From positions 1 to 8,950 of the forward strand of contig QHPA01000029.1 in the NCBI GenBank assembly GCA_003218935.1: a DNA stretch of 8,950 nt, in the 5' to 3' direction. Source of the DNA: Verrucomicrobiota bacterium (lineage in GTDB: Bacteria; Verrucomicrobiota; Verrucomicrobiia; Limisphaerales; AV2). This document shows, piece after piece, positions 1-5,119 of this stretch. The notes under the pieces were generated by a model that saw only the letters and a list, made by a program, of their open reading frames with translations, made no database searches and was not told the origin of the DNA. Position numbers and translations under genes: made by a program. Positions within the stretch are counted from its first letter, which is position 1. Each line of letters starts with the position of its first letter.

Positions 1-437
1 TTGCCCTGCTCGCAGCATTGCACGAATCCTTCCGTGACGGCCTTTAATTCCTCCCAGCGGGCGCGGATGGTTTTGGACTCTTGTCTGGTAATCTGATTGT
101 CGGTGGCGGCGGTGGCGATGACCGCGAGCAAATCGGCAAATTCCTGGACGATCTGGTTGGTGGCGGGCATCAGGTGAATCGGGTGCGGCCAGGTTGCCTT
201 GGGGTTTTTGATGAAAAAGCCGCCCGCCTGCTCGCAAATCCAATGGACGATCCGCGTGTCTTTGGTGCAACGCACGAGCGCTTCGATGCGGTCGAGCGGA
301 TTGGCTGCGCCGCTGCCGGTGCCGTCGTCCGGCTCGGCCCATTTGTAAATCATGGAGAGCGACAGGCCGAGCGCGGTGGCGATCTGTTTGGCGCTGTTTT
401 TTTGGAAAACTTCCTGAAGCAGTTCGTGGGATTCCAT
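1..437 (-). CDS. CII-like phage-type transcriptional regulator, 3' end cut by window edge
   Basis: Reading the minus strand from ATG at 437-435 gives 145 codons with no stop before the window edge, so the C-terminus is missing. The protein begins MESHELLQEVFQ. Residues about 15-34 (SAKQIATALGLSLSMIYKWA) look like a helix-turn-helix, with the recognition helix around SLSMIYKW. The C-terminal half (QEFADLLAVIATAATDNQIT, then an Arg/Glu-rich helix) resembles the end of the phage regulatory protein CII family (Phage_CP76, known from phage 186). It is expected to act as a cytoplasmic DNA-binding protein; its target is unknown. An AGGA sits about 10 bases upstream of the ATG. No phage genes are visible nearby, so it may be a domesticated regulator. 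It is divergent from the NfeD-flotillin cluster, so control of that cluster is possible but unproven. The gene call is strong; the family name is moderate. Confidence 0.72.
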   Translation of the reverse strand, partial: MESHELLQEVFQKNSAKQIATALGLSLSMIYKWAEPDDGTGSGAANPLDRIEALVRCTKDTRIVHWICEQAGGFFIKNPKATWPHPIHLMPATNQIVQEFADLLAVIATAATDNQITRQESKTIRARWEELKAVTEGFVQCCEQG

Positions 438-588
438 GCGCCCATCCTAGCAAACCCGGAGGCCGGACGGAAGCACGGAGTTACAAACCCCCGACGACTT
501 TGTAAATGATCCCGCCGCCGGCACCTGCTATTGATGGCGCGGTGAATGAAAACCCCGACGCCAATCAAAGCAGATGTGGAAAGCGTGT

Positions 589-611
589 CCAACGGACGGT
601 CGAACCGTTGG
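589..611. repeat. Inverted repeat CCAACGG-9-CCGTTGG
   Basis: A perfect 7-bp inverted repeat (589-595 and 605-611) with a 9-base centre. The centre offers an alternative pairing, ACGGT (596-600) with ACCGT (604-608). No T-run follows, so an intrinsic terminator is unlikely. Its position between divergent genes fits an operator, possibly for the neighbouring helix-turn-helix protein, but that is inference. Confidence 0.4.
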
Positions 612-659
612 CAGGAGCCGATTTTGGAAGGAATTGATCCCGGCGACTTCCTTTCTGTC

Positions 660-688
660 TTGCTCGAAGCGTTGTTTGATCCTTTACT
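660..688 (+). promoter_or_regulatory. Candidate sigma70-like promoter for the NfeD-flotillin cluster
   Basis: TTGCTC at 660-665 (four of six matches to TTGACA) is followed after 17 bases by TTTACT at 683-688 (four of six matches to TATAAT). It ends 28 bases before the NfeD start codon. The match is weak and was found by eye. It is reported because the position and spacing suit the cluster that follows. Confidence 0.22.
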
Positions 689-716
689 GTAAGCAACAAT
701 CAACCAGGCGGCGCTT

Positions 717-1280
717 ATGGAATTCACAATCTATCTCATCTGTTTGGGAGTCGGTTTTGTTTTCACACTGTTCAGCGCGATCTTCGGTCACGTCTTTGGG
801 CACGGCGGCCATGACGGCCACGTGGATGGCAGCGGCGGCCACGCTGAAGCAGGCGTCGATGCCAGCGACATGCCCGGCGTGTCGGCGTTCAGTCCGACGG
901 TGATCGCGTCCTTCGTCACCGCGTTCGGCGGATTGGGCGTCATCTTCTCGGAGATTCCAGCCACAAAAAACGCATGGATCAGCGCCCCCCTCGCGATCCT
1001 TGGCGGACTTCTGATTGCGTTCGGCGTGCTTTGGCTGTTGCGACAGCTTTTCAGCAGGACTCAGAGTTCCAGCGAATCAAAAGTGGGCAGTCTGGTCGGC
1101 CAGATCGCCACGATCATCACCCCGATTCCGGAGAACGGTGTCGGCGAAATCGCCTACGTCCAGGCCGGCACCCGCTATTCGGCGCCGGCGCGCGAAGAGA
1201 ACGGAGCGCCGGTGCCGGTTGGCAAATCGGTCAAAATCACGCGGGTGATCGGCACCCAGTTTTATGTCGCGCTCACCTAG
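717..1280 (+). CDS. NfeD/YuaF-like membrane protein, flotillin partner
   Basis: A 187-residue inner-membrane protein. Transmembrane segments are visible at about residues 3-24, 57-78 and 87-109. The C-terminal part (about 120-187) starts VGSLVGQIATIITPI, contains GEIAY, and ends in short beta-rich stretches, as in the OB-fold domain of NfeD proteins. In that family (for example Bacillus YuaF) the short form lacks the ClpP-like protease domain and is encoded next to a flotillin, whose membrane assemblies it accompanies; the same pairing occurs here with the flotillin 61 bp downstream. Between the first two membrane helices is a Gly/His-rich loop with His at 25, 29, 32, 35 and 42, which could bind a metal. 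The start is ATG 717 with a weak AGGCGG about 7 bases upstream. The family call rests on architecture plus the neighbour. Confidence 0.85.
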   Translation: MEFTIYLICLGVGFVFTLFSAIFGHVFGHGGHDGHVDGSGGHAEAGVDASDMPGVSAFSPTVIASFVTAFGGLGVIFSEIPATKNAWISAPLAILGGLLIAFGVLWLLRQLFSRTQSSSESKVGSLVGQIATIITPIPENGVGEIAYVQAGTRYSAPAREENGAPVPVGKSVKITRVIGTQFYVALT

Positions 1281-1341
1281 AACCCATCGCTAGACTGTTT
1301 TCAGAACAAACCAAGCCCTCAACCAACAGATCCCAGATCCT

Positions 1342-2871
1342 ATGACTCCCATACCCCTGCTGGCCCAAACGATTTTTACCGGTGGCGTGATTCTGATCGC
1401 CGTCGTGTTGATTGCGGTGACGTTGATCATCGGCATCGCCGTGGTGCTCAGCCGTTACACGAAGGTTGGCCCGAACGAAGTGCTCATTGTCTCCGGGAAA
1501 AAACATCGCTATGCCGATCCGGATGGAACGGTCAAAACGCGCGGCTTCCGCATCGTCAAAGGCGGCGGCACGTTCGTTTACCCCGTGGTGGAAAAGGTGG
1601 ACATTCTTTCCCTCGAACTGCTCACCATCGACGTGCAGACCCCTGAAGTTTACACCAGCAAAGGCGTGCCGGTGAAAGTGGACGGCGTGGCGCAAATTAA
1701 AGTCAAGGGGGACGACATCTCCATCGCCACCGCCGCCGAACAGTTCCTGGGCAAGAACACCGACGAAATCCGCAACATCGCCACGCAAACACTTGAAGGC
1801 CATCTGCGCGCGATCCTCGGCACGATGACCGTGGAGGAGATTTACCAGAACCGCGACGCCTTTGCCTCCAAAGTGCAGGAAGTGGCCGCCGGCGACATGG
1901 CCAACATGGGCCTGGGCATTGTCAGCTTCACCATCCGCGACATTCGCGACACGCAGGGCTATCTCGATGCGCTCGGCAAACCGCGCATTGCCCAGGTCAA
2001 GCGCGATGCCCAGATCGCGCAGGCCGAAGCCGATCGCGACGCCATGATCAAGTCCTCGCAGGCGACGCAGGCCGGCCAGGAAGCCAAGTTCGCCGCCGAC
2101 AGCAAGATCGCGGAAGCCCAGCGCGATTATCAATCGAACGTCGCGCAGTATCAGGCCGCGGTGAACCAGAAGAAAGCCGAGGCCGATCTGGCGTATGATT
2201 TGCAGAAGTTCAAGACCGGCCAGCTCGTGAAGGCCGAGGAAGTGCAGGTGCAGATCATCGAGAAACAAAAGCAGATCGAGCTGCAGCAACAGGAAATCTC
2301 GCGCAAGCAACGGGAACTCGAAGCGAACGTGCAAAAGCCGGCCGACGCCGAACGATACAAAGTGGAGACGCTGGCCAACGCGAAGAAATTCCAGCTCGAA
2401 ACCGAGGCCGCGGGCGCCGCGTCCGCTTCCAAGGCGACCGGCTTCGCCAACGCGGACGTTGCCAAGGCCACGGGCATCGCCGAAGCCGAAGCGAACAAAG
2501 CGCGCGGTCTGGCCGAGGCCGCCATCATCGAGGCGCAAGGCAAAGCAACGGCCTCCGCGATGCAGCAGAAAGCCGAGTCGTTCAAGCAATACAATGAGGC
2601 GGCGGTCATCGAACTCATCGTGCGCATCCTGCCAGAAATTGCCGGCAAGATCAGCGAACCGCTCTCCAGGATGGAGCGGATGGTCATCATCAACAGCGGC
2701 AACGGTAGCGGCGGCGGGGCCAGCAAGCTCACCGGCGACGTGACGCAGATCATCAGCCAGTTGCCGCCCGTGCTGGAGAGTCTGACCGGGGTGAAGTTCG
2801 AGAAACTGCTGGAGCAGGTCCCCGCGCTGAAGAAGGCGATGGCGAAGGATGGGAGTAACACTGGAAAGTGA
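1342..2871 (+). CDS. floT: Flotillin (SPFH/Band 7 membrane-microdomain scaffold)
   Basis: 509 residues, the length of Bacillus subtilis FloT as recalled. An N-terminal hydrophobic segment (about 10-37) anchors it. It is followed by the SPFH/Band 7 domain (about 38-210), with landmarks TKVGPNEVLIVSGKK, VYPVVEKVDILSLELLTIDV, and EGHLRAILGTMTVEEIYQNR. A long Ala/Glu/Lys/Gln-rich coiled-coil (about 220-420) contains several EA-rich flotillin repeats such as GIAEAEANKARGLAEA. A Gly/Ser-rich linker (GNGSGGG) leads to a C-terminal tail, about residues 460-509. Flotillins oligomerise under the cytoplasmic membrane, organise functional microdomains and affect fluidity and protein complexes. It follows the NfeD partner gene by 61 bp, so co-expression is likely. 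No strong ribosome binding site precedes ATG 1342. The 3' end is followed by a degenerate in-frame copy of its own tail. The long antisense open frame across this gene is a composition artefact. Confidence 0.95.
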   Translation: MTPIPLLAQTIFTGGVILIAVVLIAVTLIIGIAVVLSRYTKVGPNEVLIVSGKKHRYADPDGTVKTRGFRIVKGGGTFVYPVVEKVDILSLELLTIDVQTPEVYTSKGVPVKVDGVAQIKVKGDDISIATAAEQFLGKNTDEIRNIATQTLEGHLRAILGTMTVEEIYQNRDAFASKVQEVAAGDMANMGLGIVSFTIRDIRDTQGYLDALGKPRIAQVKRDAQIAQAEADRDAMIKSSQATQAGQEAKFAADSKIAEAQRDYQSNVAQYQAAVNQKKAEADLAYDLQKFKTGQLVKAEEVQVQIIEKQKQIELQQQEISRKQRELEANVQKPADAERYKVETLANAKKFQLETEAAGAASASKATGFANADVAKATGIAEAEANKARGLAEAAIIEAQGKATASAMQQKAESFKQYNEAAVIELIVRILPEIAGKISEPLSRMERMVIINSGNGSGGGASKLTGDVTQIISQLPPVLESLTGVKFEKLLEQVPALKKAMAKDGSNTGK

Positions 2872-2922
2872 AGGTTGCTCGCCCTGAAGAAGCCGATGGA
2901 GAAAGATGCGAATAGCGGTTAA
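2824..2922 (+). repeat. Imperfect tandem duplication of the flotillin 3' end
   Basis: The segment from 2824, encoding ALKKAMAKDG, recurs 57 bp later from 2881, encoding ALKKPMEKDA, in the same reading frame. A position-by-position comparison of 2824-2859 with 2881-2916 gives 29 of 36 identical bases. The flotillin stop TGA (2869-2871) ends the first copy; the second copy ends at TAA (2920-2922). Only 16 sense codons separate the two stops. This looks like an old tandem duplication of the gene's tail, with the second copy now in the untranslated spacer. Confidence 0.7.
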
Positions 2923-2945
2923 TTCCGCCGGAAAGGACAACAATT

Positions 2946-3176
2946 ATGATGTTTGGTTTTCTGGGTGGTCTGGAACTGATTTTCCTGTTCTTGTTCGGCG
3001 GCCTGATCGGCCTGGCGTGCTTCGCGATCTGGATCTGGATGCTCATCGACTGTTTGACGAACAATGGCATCCCGGGATCGGAGAAAGTGGCCTGGGTGCT
3101 GGTCATCCTCTTCACCCATTTCCTCGGCGCTTTGATCTACTTTTTCGTCGGGCGGCCGAAGCGCGGAACGGCGTAA
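2946..3176 (+). CDS. Small two-helix membrane protein, PLDc_N type
   Basis: A 76-residue hydrophobic protein. It has two membrane segments, about residues 6-37 and 46-68, and a basic end (GRPKRGTA). The pattern of an aromatic-rich first helix ending in a short polar loop (DCLTNNGIPGSEKVAW), followed by a second helix with GALIYFFVGR, fits the PLDc_N family (phospholipase D-nuclease N-terminal, PF13396). In that family stand-alone copies are small membrane proteins of unknown function; no catalytic HKD motif is present here. AAAGGA at about 2932-2937 is a fair ribosome binding site for ATG 2946; the ATG at 2949 is an alternative that shortens it by one residue. It lies 74 bp after the flotillin and only 13 bp before the carbonic anhydrase gene, so it is probably in the same transcript. 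It may be a membrane partner in the flotillin module; that is inference. Confidence 0.85.
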   Translation: MMFGFLGGLELIFLFLFGGLIGLACFAIWIWMLIDCLTNNGIPGSEKVAWVLVILFTHFLGALIYFFVGRPKRGTA

Positions 3177-3189
3177 AAGAAGTAATCTG

Positions 3190-4251
3190 ATGCGCCTGCT
3201 CGAAGCCATCATTGAAGCAAACCAGCGCGCGGTCGCCGGCGGAACGAAAGCGAACTTGAACACGCCGGAGTTTTCCGACGCGCTGCCGCTGGTCGCGTTG
3301 ACTTGCATTGACCCGCGCCTGAACCGGCTCGTTCCGGAAATGCTCGGCGTGCCAGAGGAGCAGTTCATCTGGCTGCGCAACGCGGGCAACATCATCACCG
3401 GCCCGCTCAGCAGCACCATGCGCTCGCTCGCGCTGGCCTGCGCCGTCAAAGGCGGCAAGGAAATCGCCGTTCTCGGCCACACCGATTGTCTGGTTTGCAA
3501 GACGACGGTGATGAAGCTGACCGACGGGTTTCGCGCGCTGGGCGTGGCCCGCGCGAAACTGCCGGAGAATCTGAACGAATACTTCGGCCTGTTCGCCAGC
3601 GAACGGCAGAACGTCATTCGCGGCGCGGAACTCGTCCGGCAAAGCCCGCTCATCGGCGCCAACGTTCCGGTGCACGGACTGGTGATTGACATACAGACTG
3701 GCAAGCTCGAATGGCTGGTGAACGGGTATCAAACTTTGGGCGTCACCGCGCCTTCGTTCGTCGAAGCGGTCAGGCAGACGACTGTCGAGACAGTCAAACA
3801 AACCGCGGCCGAAGCGTTGGACCTGGTGGCGGCGAAATTGCCCGAGTTCAAGCTCGGCGAAATGAAGTTTCCCGAATTCAAAATTGGCGAAACGATGATC
3901 GATCCGAACAAATGGTTGTCGCAAGCGCAGTCCATCACTGCGGCGAAATCCGAGCCGCAACCGGCGGAGGGCGTTCAACAACCGGCCACTGAACCAGAAC
4001 GCAAGTTTGACCAAACGCGGAAGTATCGCGTCATCGGCGCCGACCAGAAAGTGTATGGCCCGATTGACGGCAGCAAAATTCTGGAGTGGGTAGCGGACGG
4101 CCGCATCGATTGGCAGACGGCATCGCAAATCGATGGCAGCGGCGAATGGAAACCGCTTTCGGCCTGGGCGGAGGGGCCGAAACCGCCGACGATCCCGCTG
4201 CCGCCGCCCATCCACCCGGCGCCGCGCTTGCAGAAGATGCGGAAGCATTAG
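3190..4251 (+). CDS. Beta-carbonic anhydrase fused to a GYF_2-like domain and proline-rich tail
   Basis: 353 residues. The N-terminal part (about 1-183) is a beta-class carbonic anhydrase, which hydrates CO2 to bicarbonate with a zinc ion. Zinc ligands are visible as Cys39 (TCIDPR), His97 and Cys100 (GHTDC), and the Asp41-Arg43 dyad is intact, as is RNAGN at 63-67, so it is probably active. Next comes a linker with a tandem decapeptide, PEFKLGEMKF (218-227) and PEFKIGETMI (228-237). Residues about 278-325 match the bacterial GYF_2 (DUF4339) pattern: Tyr289-Gly290-Pro291, Gly304-Arg-Ile, Thr310 and Trp320. The tail (330-345) is proline-rich (PKPPTIPLPPPIHPAP). Typical beta-carbonic anhydrases are about 180-230 residues, so the extension is unusual. 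There is no signal peptide, so it should be cytoplasmic. The ribosome binding site is weak (AAGAAG). The close upstream membrane gene and the flotillin suggest recruitment to a membrane assembly, which is inference. Confidence 0.88.
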   Translation: MRLLEAIIEANQRAVAGGTKANLNTPEFSDALPLVALTCIDPRLNRLVPEMLGVPEEQFIWLRNAGNIITGPLSSTMRSLALACAVKGGKEIAVLGHTDCLVCKTTVMKLTDGFRALGVARAKLPENLNEYFGLFASERQNVIRGAELVRQSPLIGANVPVHGLVIDIQTGKLEWLVNGYQTLGVTAPSFVEAVRQTTVETVKQTAAEALDLVAAKLPEFKLGEMKFPEFKIGETMIDPNKWLSQAQSITAAKSEPQPAEGVQQPATEPERKFDQTRKYRVIGADQKVYGPIDGSKILEWVADGRIDWQTASQIDGSGEWKPLSAWAEGPKPPTIPLPPPIHPAPRLQKMRKH

Positions 4252-4276
4252 TCCGGCATTCAGTGGAATCAGACAC

Positions 4277-4401
4277 TCGCCCTCACCCCCAAGGAGAGGG
4301 AGAAACTTGCTCAACTCTGGGAAACGTTCAATGTTCCGCGCGTTTTCCCTGCGCGGAGATTGGGAGTTCCCTCCTGGGGGAGAGGGAAAGGGTGAGGGCG
4401 A
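4277..4401. repeat. MITE-like palindromic element, copy 1
   Basis: A 125-bp element with a perfect 12-bp terminal inverted repeat: TCGCCCTCACCC at 4277-4288 and its complement at 4390-4401. Inside the right end is a further sub-terminal palindrome (CTCCTGGGGGAGAGGG region, about 4371-4386). The left end keeps only part of the matching segment (AAGGAGAGGGAG). It lies 25 bp after the carbonic anhydrase stop codon and is non-coding. Elements of this CCCTCACCC / GAGAGGG type are widespread small dispersed repeats in several phyla; mobility is not shown here. Its hairpins could affect RNA stability at the end of the upstream transcript. Confidence 0.7.
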
Positions 4402-4476
4402 ACCAAGCCTCTGGCTCCATGAACGGCCTAATCCGAGGCTTGATTTTTCCGGGCCAGTCCACAACATGATGAGCGT

Positions 4477-4620
4477 ATGAAAAAGCTTTTCAGTCTCGCC
4501 GGCTGGCTCGCTCTGCTGCCTGCTGCTCAAGCCCACGAGTCCTGGGCGCCGCACACGCACACGTTCGACAATCAACATTCGGACCTTTTCATTTTGTGCG
4601 TCGTCAGCCTGGGGGTATCG
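4477..4620 (+). pseudogene. Remnant of a small secreted or membrane protein gene
   Basis: From ATG 4477 the translation begins with a convincing signal peptide: MKK, a hydrophobic core, then an AQA cleavage site around residue 19. A His-rich stretch follows (HESWAPHTHTFDNQH), then the hydrophobic start DLFILCVVSLG. After about residue 47 the reading loses protein character (Pro/Arg-rich, RPPPNPPCARA). The frame stays open to 5283, but only because it passes through a hairpin repeat and a palindromic element and then overlaps the next gene by 164 bp out of frame. The likely reading is a short secreted or single-helix protein whose 3' part was lost or replaced. A shift of one base near 4612 would end the frame soon after (IGRRP then TGA), so a frameshifted protein of about 50 residues is an alternative. 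The ribosome binding site is poor. Function not recognised. Confidence 0.4.
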
Positions 4621-4740
4621 GCAGACGTCCCTGAATTTCTGTTCCGCTCGGCCGCGCGCCCGCCTCCCAACCCGCCCTGCGCCAGGGCAACCGACGATCT
4701 TTTCCGAGGTTATTTTACACGGCGCGCAGAACTCGTCAGT

Positions 4741-4761
4741 GACCTCCGGCAAAGCCGGAGG
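4741..4761. repeat. Short hairpin unit, copy 1
   Basis: CCTCCGGC (4743-4750), loop AAA, and GCCGGAGG (4754-4761) form a perfect 8-bp stem with a three-base loop. The unit starts GACCTCCGGCAAAGC and recurs near 5050. No T-run follows, so it is not a standard intrinsic terminator. It may be a REP-like sequence. Confidence 0.65.
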
Positions 4762-4855
4762 CTTGGAATTATGAATGGCTCAAAGCCCAATGGCCCTTCG
4801 AGTAATCGCCGCACGCCAAGGCAAAGAGTTTCGTGTGGCGCGGCGCCGCGTTTCC

Positions 4856-4995
4856 TTTCCCCTCACCCCGGCCCTCTCCCTGGGGGAGAGGGTGAAGCAT
4901 TCCCCGCTCGGCGAACAATCCAGAGAGGGCGCTTTTCCACTGCGGGAAGCTCGCTTTTCCCTCTCCCAACGGGAGAGGGGCAGGGTGAGGGGAAA
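4856..4995. repeat. MITE-like palindromic element, copy 2
   Basis: A 140-bp element with a perfect 13-bp terminal inverted repeat: TTTCCCCTCACCC at 4856-4868 and its complement at 4983-4995. Each arm continues inward for about 40 bases as an imperfect inverted repeat and contains its own small palindrome (CCCTCTCCC-T-GGGGGAGAGGG on the left, CCCTCTCCC-AAC-GGGAGAGGGG on the right). It is related to the copy at 4277-4401 by its CCCTCACCC ends and GAGAGGG sub-terminal motif, but the 85-odd central bases differ. It has no coding capacity of its own. It lies about 125 bp upstream of the FG-GAP gene. Confidence 0.75.
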
Positions 4996-5049
4996 CGGCG
5001 CGAGTTCCATCCCGCGTATTGGATCAATCACGGAACCGTCGAACAGCGA

Positions 5050-5070
5050 GACCTCCGGCAAAGCTGGAGG
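5050..5070. repeat. Short hairpin unit, copy 2
   Basis: CCTCCGGC (5052-5059), loop AAA, and GCTGGAGG (5063-5070) repeat the 4741 unit with one base change, which turns one stem pair into G-T. The two copies are direct repeats 309 bp apart and bracket the second palindromic element. Confidence 0.65.
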
Positions 5071-5103
5071 GTTCCCAAGATGACTCTGACCTTATCACTA
5101 ATC

Positions 5104-5110
5104 AAAGGAA
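5104..5110 (+). promoter_or_regulatory. Ribosome binding site of the FG-GAP gene
   Basis: AAAGGAA ends nine bases before ATG 5120 and is the best Shine-Dalgarno sequence in the window. It supports this start codon. A second AAGGA at 5114-5118 lies too close to the ATG to be used. Confidence 0.6.
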
Positions 5111-5119
5111 TTCAAGGAA

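Larger units (their letters stand above)
438..716. other. Divergent intergenic spacer with an inverted repeat
   Basis: This 279-bp spacer lies between the minus-strand CII-like gene and the plus-strand NfeD gene and must hold both promoters. No convincing gene is seen in it. Open frames crossing it translate to low-complexity, Arg/Ser-rich peptides and run into the flanking genes in the wrong frame. It contains one clear palindrome (589-611) and a weak sigma70-like element just before the NfeD gene. Confidence 0.6.
4621..5119. other. Gene-free repeat block upstream of the FG-GAP gene
   Basis: About 500 bp with no supportable gene. It holds a short perfect hairpin (4743-4761), a palindromic element (4856-4995) and a second copy of the hairpin (5052-5070), listed separately. 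The open frames here encode peptides such as PLTPALSLGER, the usual signature of translated CCCTCACCC-type repeats. The stretch just before 5120 must contain the start signals of the FG-GAP gene; only its ribosome binding site is clear. Confidence 0.6.

Noticed and set aside
81..509. Plus-strand open frame over the CII-like gene
   Set aside because: The minus strand gives a coherent helix-turn-helix protein over the same bases; the plus-strand reading is Gly/Arg-rich and runs past the opposite gene's start.
574..903. Plus-strand open frame in the divergent spacer
   Set aside because: It overlaps the NfeD gene out of frame, and its translation has no membrane or domain signature.
1273..2943. 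A 556-codon open frame antisense to the flotillin gene
   Set aside because: It mirrors the Ala/Glu/Lys-rich coiled-coil codons of flotillin and translates to Leu/Arg/Gly/His-rich low-complexity sequence with no domain. The sense gene is certain.
2906..3190. 94-codon plus-strand open frame between flotillin and carbonic anhydrase
   Set aside because: It overlaps the two-helix membrane protein, which has a proper ribosome binding site and a family-like pattern.
3112..4752. A 546-codon antisense open frame over the carbonic anhydrase gene and repeat DNA
   Set aside because: It crosses a palindromic element and the whole conserved sense gene, and its translation is Arg-rich with no recognisable motif; it is a high-GC shadow frame.
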